From Trametes villosa (Eukaryota; Basidiomycota; Agaricomycetes; Polyporales; Polyporaceae), in NCBI GenBank assembly GCA_002964805.2, contig PUDQ02000040.1:1-54564 (forward strand): DNA of 54,564 nt, in the 5' to 3' direction. The notes beneath the pieces are model-generated. The model ran no database searches and was not told where the DNA came from. It saw only the letters and a program-made list of their open reading frames with translations. Of this stretch, positions 19,590 through 31,709 are shown one piece after another; the stretch's first letter is position 1; each line of letters begins with the position of its first letter. A program made the position numbers and the translations under genes.

Positions 19590-22500
19590 TTACGATTGAT
19601 GAGGAACGAATAAATCATTTCTTATGAAGTGAGCTCCCAGCCAAAATGTGTGACGCTGATCCGACCCCGTGGGAAAATATTTTCAATCTCAGCTAACAAA
19701 TCATTAGATTTGAAATAAGCGCTGTATAGAACTTCCACATACAAACTTGGGGTTAGGGTCACGGTCCATTAGAAACTCTAGGGTTAGAGACTAGATCATG
19801 CACACAGCCACCCTGACTGCTTGCTAGCCTTGCTCTAATGCTCACTGGTGGGCACCTGTGTAACCCTAGGTGGCACAGCATGGGCAATCACTCTCCCCGC
19901 CACTGTTTGAGGCCACAAGGTATGCTACTAATGCTTTTATAAGGGGTATACATGTTGATCACATATCAGGGATACAGCAGTAATTGTGACATAACATCAT
20001 CCCATACTGAGATGATGTAGCCGTTCTTCACGACCATACTCCAGTCACAAACATCGAGGTGTGATTTTGCTACAACAGCTTGATTGGTAACTATACCAAC
20101 ATCTAACACTGTCTCTTCACATATACTGAGCTCTTTACAACAAAGTATTGCAGTCAATGCCTCTCAGGCTGCTCATTCAACAATAAGATATCAAGTTGTG
20201 CATAATCATGGAGCCTTCAGGCTATTCTGAAGGGATGTACCATGATCAGTTAGAGCTTGAAACCAGCTTTCTAATGGTATATAGCACATGTATTTTAGAT
20301 ACAAATTGAAGGAGGTATGGGCCATGCATTGTCCACTGTCTCTCATTGGGTGCTTATAAGTGTTCTTTTGCCACATACCAGCAGCAGTGATTACTCAGGT
20401 CAGAGCTGAAAGCCACCATTAGATAGCCCTCAAAAATGCCTGTCTAACGGTATACTACACATGTTGTTTAAGCAAAGTCTGGATGTGCTGTGGCTAACAA
20501 CTTGTAAGAAGATCTAGGCTTTTGGGTGCTAGCATTGTTTCAAATGGAGTAAAACCGCTTTAGTGCAGTAACTAGAGGGTATGGAGCCACAGGAACAACC
20601 ACGTCAGGTAGCCCTTGACCACTAACATATTATGGAGCAAAGATACACACCATTTAGTAAGGAGACTACTGTGTGAACAGTGATTTACTGCTTTTTGGCT
20701 TGGTGAACAAGACATTAATGGTTTAAAGGGACAGAGGGGTGCTTGTATCACAATTACACCCCTTTATACTTTCCAGACCTAAGCAGGGTCTAATGATATT
20801 ATAGTGATCAGATCAAATTGACTGTACACTGCTGTACAGGCTGAGTGAGTGATTTATATGTCCTTCTAATGAAGATTTACAGAGGAGATGATGGTCATTA
20901 ATACACATTAATACCCCCATATTGTAGAGCTCAAGAGCACCTTCCTAACGGTATATGACACATGCCATTCGGACCAAGACTGGAGGAGCAGTGGTCAAAA
21001 GAACCAGAGGAGGGGGCGATAATGTAAGCTGTGGCTGAGAACAAACAAGTACACAGCGGGAGGCACGACAACGCGGATTCGCGTCGGCGTGCCTCCCGCT
21101 TTGTACATGTTTGGCTCCCAACACAAATGCTTTCATTTTGGGCCATTGGACAGTCCAAATATCATGTATTTTATATCATTAGAAAGATATGAGTGAGTAG
21201 AATCCAATGGTGTACAAAATAACATGTAATACTCGCTCTAGTACTAATAAATAAGGCAACAAATCCTCATTAGTGCCACAATTCAGCCACATTCAGCTCC
21301 TATGGCTCATATCTCAGTATGATGTGCACAAAACCCCCAAAACATTATATATCATTGGATTCAGCTCTTCAGTCCCTATTCAATGGGGTATGCTATATGC
21401 TACAACAGTACCCACAGGCTGCATAAATACTCAAATTGTGCTCAAAATAGCAGCAGTGTATAGTATAATCAGTTTGTTCCAGCATGATACCATGGCCCAG
21501 TCAATGAAACACCTCCTGCGGTGTGCTAGGCAGGCAAATGCTGAGGTGTTACATCCTGTTAATAGGAAAGGGGGTCATTGATGTCAGCTGTGGCTGAGAA
21601 CAAATAAAGCCAAAGCTAATGGCACCATCAGCTTTAATCTTATTTGGCTCTTCACACAAATCCCTTTGTATCTTGAGCTCAGGTAGTCCAAATCAAGTGA
21701 AACAAGTGTTGGCAGGGAACTATCTACGAGTAGGATCACACTATGTTAAAAGTATGATGCAATGTCCACTATAGCACTTACAATTAGAGCAACAAATCCC
21801 CATTAGTGCCACAGTTCAGCCACATTGAGCTTGGCTGGGTTACATCTTAACCGTTTGTGCACAAACCCCTACAGTGTTATATGTCATCAGATTCAGCTTT
21901 TTGAGATCTGTCCAATGGGGCACACTTAATATCCCAAACATGATTACAGTCCTTGAAACCATTAGTAGTATTTGATCTAGTTCTTGTACATAACAAGCTA
22001 ATAAAGTAAACCCTTGTTTATATGATGATTGAGTGTTACTGCAGGTAAAATATACACAAAAATGCCCCTACATCCAAGTAGTCAATCAGGATGCTACTAT
22101 TAACAGTGAAGATAGCAAACCAAGTCAATCCCTCAGATCTACAGCTGCATCTGATATGTATCTGCTACATCAGGTAAATTTCAAGTCGTGTTAGGTTGTT
22201 TCTGCCGATAAAACCTCTATGGAAATGCCAGAAGGATGGCTTGGAAATTGAATAAGCCAGCATAATGAGCAAGAAAGGAGATCAAACCATCATAAGAAGC
22301 TTGAGCAATACTAATGTTCAAACATCTGGAGATATAGTCAGGAAGGCCAGCCCTTCTATGCTAGGGTGTTCAATTATCAGTAAGCAAGGCTGAAATACTC
22401 CTTCAATTAGATGCCAAAAATCAAATCAGTTGCTCACAATGCTGTAGAAAATGTTCTCTAATAGAACAATTGCGACAAAGGGACATGAATACTCACTCAA

Positions 22501-22957
22501 ACAGGGCAGTGTCCTGTGTACATTGCTTGCCCTGTGTGTAAGATACTGAGCACTCCTTGTACTCTGGCAAATGTCTTCTGACCTTACTACATCTGAAGAA
22601 TAGGCAGGTTCAAATCAACAGGATGTTGTCAGTATGTTGCAAACTTCACCCCCAACATATAAGAGCCTTACAATTGCACTCCTCGCTTATAGTCAGCTTA
22701 TAGTAGCCTTATGTGCCTCGGCTGGGCCATTATGAGCGGATTATAATGTGCGGCCGGCTAACAAGCTGGGTGTGATAGTTGCAACATAGGTCTTGAACTT
22801 TGATATATGGAGGTACATGAAGCCCCTTTGTCAAAGCCACACAGTGCAATTCTTTATGTTAGCTATCCAGCATACTGAGAGATGTTGATATATGATGATA
22901 ATCCTCTGCAAAACCTCATCAATCGGACATGCCAGTATTGGCCCTCTTCCCCCAAGT
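19590..22957 (-). mobile_element. Repeat unit B: inverted copy of the 3.2-kb unit
   Basis: Reads in reverse from ttacgattgatgagg (19590) to ccctcttcccccaagt (22957). It faces unit A tail to tail across 1302 bp. The tract 19745-20598 looks base-for-base identical to A 17279-18138 where I compared them, while the parts on both sides differ at roughly one position in ten. It carries two palindromes (21049-21106 and about 21606-21650). Its outer end truncates the gene that follows. Confidence 0.75.
21049..21106. repeat. Imperfect 58-bp palindrome in unit B
   Basis: It runs from gtac to gtac with arms containing gcgggaggcac and gtgcctcccgc. It sits where unit A has its 53-bp palindrome. Confidence 0.9.
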
Positions 22958-24849
22958 GAAACTGCGTCAGGCGCTAGATCAGGAGCAGGGGGAGAACCGA
23001 AGGAGGATGAGATTTTCAGGTACGCAGTGGGCTATCTGTCTGAGCGGTTGCTGGTGTTCACCGTACCCTAGCCGCGTTCGGAGCACTATCACCCCAGAGA
23101 ACTGCGATACACACGTCGCGTTCGCACACTTCCAATACACACGTCGCGTTTGCACACTTCCGATACTACGCGTTGTGCATCAAATACTTGGAGGTCCAGA
23201 GTGATCGCTACCCCCATGCGCTAATGGAGTACGCCCAGTCTCTCCTCCCAACGAATGATCATTCCATTCTCCCATTCCTGAAGCGACTCATGTGGCTGGA
23301 GTCGGAGAGCTGCATGGCGCAAGAGCACCGCAGGGGTGAGATTGTCCACTTCCTGAATACACCTTGCCTCCACTCCGTAGTCATACAAAACTATGACCCC
23401 GACCTCGACCTCTTCAAAAACCAGCACCATTGCATCGCCTACCAGAGCAGGATCATACGCGTCTGCAACACGGTCACAGCAAGGCATCCATGCTTACGAT
23501 GGTTCTGCTTGAGCACCCTGATCTACGTCCCCATTCCCGTCGCATTGCTCAGCAAATTCAAAAGTCTCGTTTCTGCGGACCTTCGCATGGCTCTTGGCGG
23601 TGAGAGGATCTGGGCTCCCGCAACCCTCAGTGTGTTTACTGAACTCACCCCGTAGATATCCCACCTCCTGGTGTCCCTGATTTGCCGCGGCCCACTCTTG
23701 TAGAAAGCCAGAAGCTCTCGACACTGCGTCGTTTGGAGCTCTTTTGGACCCTTGGGTGCAACTTCGGGCTGATCCTGCACACCCTAACCTTCGACGCCCT
23801 TGAGCACCTCAGCATTAGGTCGGTCGGCTTGCCTACCCCCATATTCCTGGACAACACTAGCCTGCTCGTCTCATATACCACCAATGCTTTGACCACCATC
23901 CAGATATGCACGGTTGACTTGGAGGATGATCTGGAGCCCGGCGGTCACGGTGTTCCCTGTGGCCAGCTGATGCGGTACCTCTCACCACTGACATCTCGCC
24001 ACCGCCTCCGTGACGTCAATATCAGTATTGGGGTGCACTCCTTTGAGTTATCAGAAGAAGACATGGACATCATAGCTCGCGCCTTGCCCGACCTCGAATT
24101 GTTGAGCCTAAGCTTCAACGTCATCGCCTACTCTCCGATCCCGGACCTGCAGCGCACCCTTCCCTCCTTCCTGCGCCACTGCCCCCGCCTAGGATTCTTA
24201 CATATCCCAGCCTTCGAAATAATCCCCGGAGACAGGGAATTTTGGCTGCCCATCTTTCCCAACAACCGGATCTTCCACCTCTCGTCGGATGTGCTCATGC
24301 TTCACTCCGGAGCTATGGATGTCGCGTACTTCCTCCAGCTTGCTTTGCCCCACCTGGTAGAGATAGGACCCCTCGGGAACAAACGCACACCATGGACAGA
24401 GATCTCGGAGTTAGTCACCGCCTATCGCATGCAGGACTTCCTATATATCCTGGAGTATTGCGTTCAATTTATGAGGCGGGGCTGCTACTCCGAACCGCCG
24501 TAAGTTTCTCAAAGCTCCTTCGCTGAGTCTGATCGGTTGTTAGCTGACTAGTTTGTGGCAGCTTGGCCTTGTATTGTATGATTCTCATCACGCTGATGAA
24601 TAAGGTGTGTAGATTCCTCTGAGTCTAAGCCTAACCGTGTGCTCATTTCTATCTCGGAGCACTAGCCTGGAGGGCCGGTACTTATCTCGCTGGCAACCGG
24701 AGGAGGAGTGGGAGGAGGAGCGTGAAGCGGTCTCCACAACGCCAGATGGATCATTGGCACAGCACATAAGCATCCCTATTGCCGGTAGGACGCGTGTCGT
24801 ATCGTGTCATATCGCCTACGTACTCGTTGCGCAGCGACACACACTCTGA
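22958..24849 (+). pseudogene. 5'-truncated LRR/F-box-like basidiomycete protein with a frameshifting duplication
   Basis: The readable protein spans about 22958-23599, an intron 23600-23655 (GT-AG), 23656-24498, and probably a last exon from about 24665 to 24849. It shows leucine-rich segments (LRRLELFWTL, LEHLSIRSVG, LPDLELLSLSF, CPRLGFLHIP) typical of the large fungal F-box/LRR-like families. The F-box end is absent: unit B ends at 22957, inside the gene. A 28-bp tandem duplication (23106-23133 and 23134-23161) changes the reading frame; the frames before and after it would join if one copy were absent. The last exon encodes a Glu-rich segment (WQPEEEWEEE). In the intact family these proteins are substrate adaptors or of unknown role. 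This copy is probably dead. Confidence 0.6.
23106..23161. repeat. 28-bp tandem duplication
   Basis: Copies 23106-23133 and 23134-23161 differ at two positions. Not a multiple of three, so it shifts the frame of the LRR-like gene. Confidence 0.95.
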
Positions 24850-26906
24850 TTATGCGAGCTTTTATCAGACTGAACTGCAAGAATGATGCAAGCGGCCGCA
24901 AACATCATTACATGCTTCGATAGGCTACTGCAAGTACGGTATTGAAAGCAGGGTACATATACGGTACGTTACGCGTCCAAGCACGCAGAACAGCCGGCTA
25001 GAGAGGGGTGCTGCCGTGCACGATTGTTCAGCCTGCAGAGACCGGACAATGTGTTGTTCCCGGCGCGATTCCCCTGCGGGTTCCGCATTTTGAGAGTGAG
25101 AGCACTGCGAGGCAGATGCACCTCGGTAGCCTGGACAACGTCTCAGTGGGCTCGGGAGAGTCGTACCGCATCCCGCGAGCTGCATGACCCAGCTGCGAAA
25201 GGGACGTCACATGTAGGCTGTTTTTATCGGTTTGAGCTGACGCCACCGCACCACGCACCGTCCCCAGCAAGAAGTGCGAACCATTGCCTGCAGCTCTGCA
25301 CGACGCTGAGCGAGAGGTCAGGTGCTGTTGGGCCATTGGCGTCCTCCACAGGTCTGGTGCATGCAACCGGCACGGGAGGGGATGTTCTGCCTATGCGCGG
25401 ATAGCCAAGGTTGTCACAGGGCTGCACAACGCCTAGTATGCCAATAACGTGCACGACGAAACAGCAATGTGCCATAGCGCGCACACGAGTGCGTGCCGCT
25501 CGCGGGCGTTGCACGCTGAGGCATGCCCCCTCCACCTGCAAGGACGGACTGCAGTAGTCCTTCTGCATCCCTGCACAATTCCCGCATGCTCCACGGGTGC
25601 GGCACGCCGCGCTGCGTCCCTCTGCGCGCATACACTGCACTTGTGCTGGGGCGCCTTATCCTGCACACCGCGTACGTGCCGGCACCTGTACGCACCTGTT
25701 GAGTCCGCGCTGTCGAACGAGACGCACGGTGTGAGCCCGGGTAAGGCTGTCAACGCTAAGGCCGGCAGGCTTTGGGCGGACGTCGTGAGCGTTGACCATG
25801 CCGGTTGCCTCTGTATACTTCACGGACCGCACAGTGAGCGAGCTCGTACATGAACTGAACGCGCGCACACTGTCGGCCTGCGCCGCACCGCCTGCTCCTG
25901 GGGTGCAGCGACTCTCACAGTGTTGGCACGCGTCTGACTCATCTCTGCATGCCCAAGTACTCGGGCGGCCTCCTGTTCTGAGTCCACGCCCGTGTCCGAG
26001 CACACGGGGACGGCAGAGAAGACAACCCGCGGCTGAGCCGCATACAGGGACGCTCTGCGCCGGGTGGGTCAACGGTGGCGGTGCGCGTACCAGCGCGACA
26101 GGGCGTACCTTGATGTGCGAAGCGGGCGGCGGGCGGCGGGCGGCGAGTGCCTTTCTGCATGAATACCGGGGAATGCATGCGGGATCCAACATCATACCTC
26201 CGCAGTTCGCTGGCCGCTGCTCTTGTCCAGACTCGCGCACTTGCCCCATGTCCGTGCATAGATTCCGCGCTCCACGGGAGCTGCAAGAAGGCGGAGGTGA
26301 GCACTCGGCCGCGCAAGGACGTACGCCCGTGGCGGACTCACGTCTTGTCACAGGAACCGCACACTTAGAGTACCACACCTTGTTTATTTGCTGTACTCCA
26401 TGGCGATGCAGGTGGAGGTGGACACATTGGGCCCACACCAGTCTTGATGTACGTCGTGCTTCGCATCCGCGCACGTGTCTAGGCGTCACTGGGACGTCTT
26501 GTCAGCACTCGCTCACTCCGACACTCACCTCGGTACTGATGTACGTACCTTTCCTCATGCGTCGAAGAACCCCGGAGAACTCACCTTGTCGGGAGAGTTC
26601 TCTGCTCTCACAGTACCCGGCCCCTCTTCGTCAACCGGGAGAGAGAGGAGGCGTTGGGTGCGGCGTCGGTGCGCGTGCGCCCCAACCCTTTCTGCCGCAG
26701 CCTCAACGCGGGGCAGCGAGATGCAAATGCAACAGTGGTGTTGTCCCTAGATCTACGTTATCAATGACAATGTTGCAATTTCTTGGCCAAATCTGTATGC
26801 ACGCAATTGCTCGGTTAACCAATGTGCTAAACGAGGCGCTTGCGGACGTACCTCAGCCCTCCGAAGTTTCTTGCAGTTCATCCCAGGTGCTCCACATTCC
26901 GACACC
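24850..26906. other. GC-rich stretch without a recognisable gene
   Basis: Long open frames exist on both strands (25792-26958 plus; 25656-26489 minus), but they overlap each other. They are rich in Cys, Arg and Pro, lack domain features and show no intron signals. I read them as chance frames in GC-rich DNA. No repeats or transposon ends were noticed. Confidence 0.4.
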
Positions 26907-27392
26907 TCAAAGCAACTGCTCAGAGCCTGTCATGGTGTGTACCCGGCCCTTGCGATGAAACTGCTTCTGTGTTTTACAACCGCACTCGACCCAGCGGAAG
27001 AGCCCTCCGGCAGAGTACTGAGTGAACGTGTACCGTTGCTCTGCCGGGCGCACCACAGTGTTGGAGTGGCAAAGGATCGCAGAGGGGATGAAGATGAGAG
27101 CACCGGCGGGGAACTCAACCATGATGTTCAGGTCCCAGAGCAGGAGGTGGCCGCCCTCTCTGGGATCGAACTGTCCAATGGCCGTGGTGGCGCACCACCC
27201 CACCGGGAGGTTCTGGTGGTCGGTATGGACATACGTGGATACCTTCGGGCCCAAGTTGAATGTAGCCGCCCCGAATACACTCTTCTTGAAGTTCGGCTTC
27301 AGGGTGGCATCGCTTGCGAGCAAGCTCACCATGTTCACTGCGTAGTATTTGTATAGCCGGGGGGCGTATAACCTGAAGCAGGCTGGTGCCAT
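26907..27392 (-). pseudogene. TET/JBP-type 2-oxoglutarate/Fe(II) dioxygenase, C-terminal fragment
   Basis: 161 open codons on the minus strand. The double-stranded beta-helix signature is complete: iron ligands in VHTDHQN (HxD), then FDPREGGHLLLWDL and PAGALIFIPSAILCHSN (distal His), and an Arg in QRYTFTQYSAGG for 2-oxoglutarate. This pattern fits the fungal TET/JBP-like proteins that are expanded in basidiomycetes and linked to transposons. Active relatives oxidise 5-methylcytosine. The usual N-terminal part is missing: a stop lies just upstream, and repeat unit C starts 70 bp away at 27462. Downstream frames (WSTWDEL) suggest a further short exon. It is probably a broken copy with an intact catalytic core. 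Confidence 0.6.
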
Positions 27393-29207
27393 TTCAGTGC
27401 ATGACAGTGAGGGAAAACTGGCATCTGGGAATCACAGTTGCCAAAGCCAGCTAATCTCCGGACTTGGGGAAAGAGGGCCAATACTGGCATATCCGACTGA
27501 TGAGGTGTTGCAGAGCATTTCTACCATTTATGAACACCTCTCAGTGCGCATAATACTCACTATACATCATTACAGTGTATAGATCTGACAACACTATGTT
27601 GATTTGAATCTGCTTGTTTTCCAGATGTAATTGTGTCTGATAATAGTTACCCAAACTATAGAGCAAATTTACTGTCTCATGGACTGGACAAGCAATGTAC
27701 ATGGGAAACTGCACTGATTGAGTTGATCTACATGTCACTTGTAGCAATTGTCTCATTACAGGATAGCCCATACAGCATTGCTAGCAGCTCATCTGATTTT
27801 TGTGTATGCCATCAAAGAAATATTCCAGCCATGATTCCCAATGGTTGGGCACCCTAGCACGGACGGGGTGGCTCTAGCACCCATATCCTCATGTGTTCAG
27901 AGATGCTTATAGATCAGTATTGCTTTTAAGTAGTTTGGGTGATTATATGCTCCAAGATCATTCATATAAGCCATGCCATTATATCTGAGCTGATGTCACA
28001 GAGCGGATAGTTGTGTACAGGCACTGATTGAAGCATAGTTTGATGATCCAGCCTATTTTCTTTATCATACTGATCATTCTAAGCCATCCTGCTGGATATT
28101 TCACATGGCTACTAGTAGAAGTAGTCCAACAGAGCTGAAAATTGCGGCTGTAATATATGTACAATCCACTGAGGGGAACAACAATTGAGTAGTGCCTTGA
28201 TTATAAACAGCTGTAGAGTTGTTGTTGACTGACTGAAATTGCTAGCACAACTATTGCTAGTAGCTGATCACTGCTTTGATGCAAGACCTTTCTGTCTATG
28301 TGTGTTTTACAAGAGTACATGTTATGTAAACCAGAGTGGGGGATATTGACTTGATCGGTATAGAGGGTGATCCAACGCTACTGCTGGTTTTGAGGCCTAT
28401 GGCACAACTTGGGATAATTGGTGTCTACCATTAGATAGATATGGAAAAGCGGAATTTGATGACATATAACACTGTGGGGGCTGGTGCATGAAGTAATAAG
28501 ATATTAGCCAAAGAAACTGGATGTGGCTAAACTGTGGCACTAATGGGGAATTATAGCACTGTTAAACAGTGCTGTAGTGAACATTACACCTCACTTTTTA
28601 CATAGTGTGATCCTACTCATAGATAGTTTCCCACCAACACTTGTTTCACCTGATTTGGACTACCTGAGCTTGAGATACAAAGGGATTTGTTTGTTTTCAG
28701 CCACAGCTGACATCAATGACCCTCGGTTCCTCTTGATATATTACAATCAACAGCATGTAACACCCCAGCACTTGTCTGCCTAGCGCACCACATGAGGTGT
28801 TTCATTGACTGGGCCATGATATCATGCTGAACCCTGTACAAATGGATAATACTATACACTGCTGCCATTTTGAGCACAATTTAAGCATGTATTCAGCCTG
28901 TGATCAACCTTACAACAAATGGCATATCCCATTAAATAGGAATTGAACAGCTGAATCCAATGGTATATAATACTTGGGGGGTTTGTGCACATTACACTGA
29001 GATACAGGTCATGGAAGCTGAATGTGGCTGAATTGTGGCACTAATGAGCCTTTGTTGGCCTATTTGTGAGTACTAGAGCAAGTAGTGCATTCTTATTTGT
29101 ACACCATTGGATTCTACTCGCTCATAGCTTTCTGATGATATATAATACATGACATTTGGACTATCCAGTGGCCCAAAATAAAAGGATTTGTGTTGGGAGC
29201 CAAACAT

Positions 29208-29265
29208 GTACAAAGCAAGTGGCACGACATCGCGAATCCGTGTTGTCGTGCCTCCTGCTTTGTAC
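29208..29265. repeat. 58-bp palindrome in unit C
   Basis: gtacaaagc ... gctttgtac, imperfect stem around cgcgaatccg. Homologous in position to 16811-16863, 21049-21106 and 33128-33185. Confidence 0.9.
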
Positions 29266-29818
29266 TTGTTTGTTCCCAGCCACAGCTTACATTATTGCCC
29301 CTCCTCCCCCAGTTTTGCTTCAAATGGTATGTGTGATATACTGTTAGGAAGGTGCTTCTCAGCTCTACAACATAGGGGTACTAACATGTATCAATAACCC
29401 ATCATCTTCTCTGCAATGTTTCATTATAAGAGGACATGCACCACTTCATATGAATTATGTACAGCAGTGTACATTCAATTTGAACTGATCACGATAATAT
29501 CATCAGACCCTGCTTATGTCTGCAGAGTATCCAGGAGTATCATTGTGACATAAGCAGCCCTGTAAACCACTATCATCTCATTCTTCAAGCAAAAAAATCA
29601 AATTGCTGTTCACACAGTAGCAGCCTTACTTAATGGTGTATATCTCTGCTTCATGTTACACTAGTGGTCAAGAGCTACCTGGTGTGATTGTTCCTGTGGC
29701 TCTATGCCCTCTAGTTATCATGCTAAAGCTGTTTCACTATATTCTGAAGCAAGGCTCTTGGAGCCTTTTCCTCCTGCAAAATAAGCGTCCAAATGTGAGA
29801 TATGGCTAAGTCTGACCG

Positions 29819-29859
29819 GCGCTAGTAGAAGTCGCAGGCCCCGCGACTTCTACTAGCGC
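29819..29859. repeat. Perfect 17-bp stem hairpin in unit C
   Basis: gcgctagtagaagtcgc (29819-29835) pairs with 29843-29859 across a 7-nt loop. The same hairpin is in unit E at 35284-35325 but not at the matching site in A or B. Confidence 0.95.
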
Positions 29860-30536
29860 TCAAGGGCCTTGGCCAAATTTTCTTGAAAAATGGGTGCTTT
29901 TTGCGGTATCTTCACCCTAGTGTGCTCATTATATATCCAAATTACAAGTGTTGTATACCGTTAGGAAGGCCGTTTTGAGGGCTATCCAATGGTGGTATAA
30001 AACGGTAGCATTGCATGGTACAATGTCTGGTAATCAGCAAAAACACTACCTGAAAGTGCTCCATAATAGCCATGGTAGCCACCTCTTCACTCATAGCTCC
30101 TCTAGGCTTGACCCCTGCAGCATGATTGTAACAAATAACTGGCTACCTGATGTCAACTTACTATTACTATCATACTGCCAAAGTAACATGTGGTTTCCCC
30201 CACCCCAGCTGCTGTAACAGTGATAGGGAGGGTGATTGCCCATGCTGTGCCATCTAGGGTTACACAGGCACCCACCAGCGAGCAGTAGAGCAAGGCTAGC
30301 AAGCAGTCAGAGTGGCTGTGTGGATGATCTAGCCTCTAACCCTAACATTTCTAATGGGCTGTGACCCTAACCCCAGGTTTGTATGTGGAAGTTGTATGTG
30401 GCGCTTATTTCAGATCTAATAATTTGTTAGCTGGGATTAAAAATATTTTCCCACGGGGTCGACTTTCCGTGATGCGAGTTGGCTGGAAGCTCACCCCATA
30501 AGAAACGATCTCTTCGTTCCTCATCAATCGTAACCC

Positions 30537-31257
30537 CTCTCTTTGCATCATCCAATATGAGCACCACCACATTGTACGTCCACGCATCGCCCAAAGTCTT
30601 GTGCAGGATCATGACGAACGAATGTACGGATCTCAGACATGGCGACGATAGCGGCAACCTCCATGACATTTCGGAGTGGATGCAGTGCAGGAAGCGGTTT
30701 TTCCGTGCCGCCAGGACTATCGTCTACCACGGAAGTATCTGGGTGAGTACCTCCATGGCGTGCGCGTTGGCTGAGGAGGCTGAGCTCTCCTATGCATAGC
30801 CCGAGGGCATGCTGGACGTTGTGGCGGACCAGGTTCACGACGAATACGCCGAGCACATCGAGTCCGCCCATGCTTGGCTTCGTGCCACGCTCTGCCTTTT
30901 GGAGAAGGCAGGAATAGACGGAGAGGTAAGTAGGCGTGTATCGCTGTTTCTGTTTGTGCCCGTACAGACCGTTGGCAGGGAGGTGTGCTCCCCTTCGATA
31001 TCAATCCTACCCCGGAGACCATTGCGATGCTGTCCTTCACGCTCGAGAAGAACGAGGCGTACTTCCGCCTTGTGTCCAGAGCCGTACAGATGATGGTGGA
31101 TTATCTGCAGCACAAACGAGAGCTCCTGCAAGAATGGAGTGCCGAGCAAGCAAGCAGTTCGCAAAGGAGGGTGCAGATAGAGGATATGTTATCTCAGCCC
31201 TCACTATGGCGGAATAATCATCCTTCGAGTTCATTCCACAGTCTGTCCTTCTCGTAG
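30537..31257 (+). pseudogene. Spliced fragment of an unknown host gene between units C and D
   Basis: Three exons join in frame: 30537-30742, intron 30743-30799 (gtgagt...atag), 30800-30925, intron 30926-30978 (gtaagt...gcag), 30979-31257. The product is about 200 residues with helical stretches (DEYAEHIESAHAWLRATLCL, MMVDYLQHKRELLQEW) and no family I recognise. The well-formed introns argue for a real gene. The 5' end is lost at the 3' end of unit C. Confidence 0.5.
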
Positions 31258-31444
31258 GCCAAGCAGGCAATCGTATCCTGGTTCCCTATATTCAGTACAC
31301 TATCATACAGTACACTGAAGTATTCGGAGCGACCGTAGTCACACGAGGAACAACACATCACACACCTGGCGCAACTCCTCGCCCAACTGGTACTGCTGTT
31401 GTGCTGTTTAGCAGCCTGCTGGCGGTACATACAGCCATGAGTAC

Positions 31445-31684
31445 TCACACTTCCGCCAAGATACCCATCCCGGGAGAGGTTCTGATGTTGTGTATGTACG
31501 CGTTGCAGGCACGCTGGCTGTTGTATGGTGTTAAGCTCCTTCGCTCTAGGCCAAAAGTAAACTGATACTGTACCTCGTCACACCAACCAGGATCAGCTTC
31601 GTATTGGGGATCAGCTTGATCAGGATAACCCATGGGCGTGACGACATTTGAGTACGTCTGGCAGAGGACGGCTGGATTGGGCAT
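31445..31684 (-). CDS. Possible gene fragment, unknown
   Basis: An open minus frame whose N-terminal part (QTYSNVVTPMGYPDQADPQY ...) looks protein-like. No domain, intron or start evidence; it runs up to about 25 bp from repeat unit D. Could be chance. Confidence 0.2.
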   Translation of the reverse strand: MPNPAVLCQTYSNVVTPMGYPDQADPQYEADPGWCDEVQYQFTFGLERRSLTPYNSQRACNAYIHNIRTSPGMGILAEV

Positions 31685-31709
31685 GATACCGGCTGTGTTC
31701 TGCCTAGGG

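Larger units (their letters stand above)
27462..30533 (+). mobile_element. Repeat unit C: 3.1-kb copy of the unit
   Basis: Starts acttggggaaagagggccaa (27462) and ends cctcatcaatcgtaa (30533), in the same orientation as unit A. Contains the 58-bp palindrome (29208-29265) and an extra 41-bp hairpin (29819-29859) absent from A and B. It faces unit D tail to tail. Confidence 0.75.

Noticed and set aside
17719..20157. Identical 63-residue frames in units A and B (17719-17910 plus, 19966-20157 minus)
   Set aside because: Identity extends far beyond the frame in non-coding DNA, so it reflects the conversion tract and not a conserved peptide; units C and D do not keep it open.
15067..22957. Helitron or terminal-repeat retrotransposon as the identity of the 3.2-kb units
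   Set aside because: No TC...CTRR ends with a terminal hairpin, no direct terminal repeats, and no coding remnant of either class.
25656..26958. Two long overlapping open frames (388 codons plus, 277 codons minus)
   Set aside because: Both strands open at once in GC-rich DNA, odd composition, no domains or introns; chance frames are likelier.
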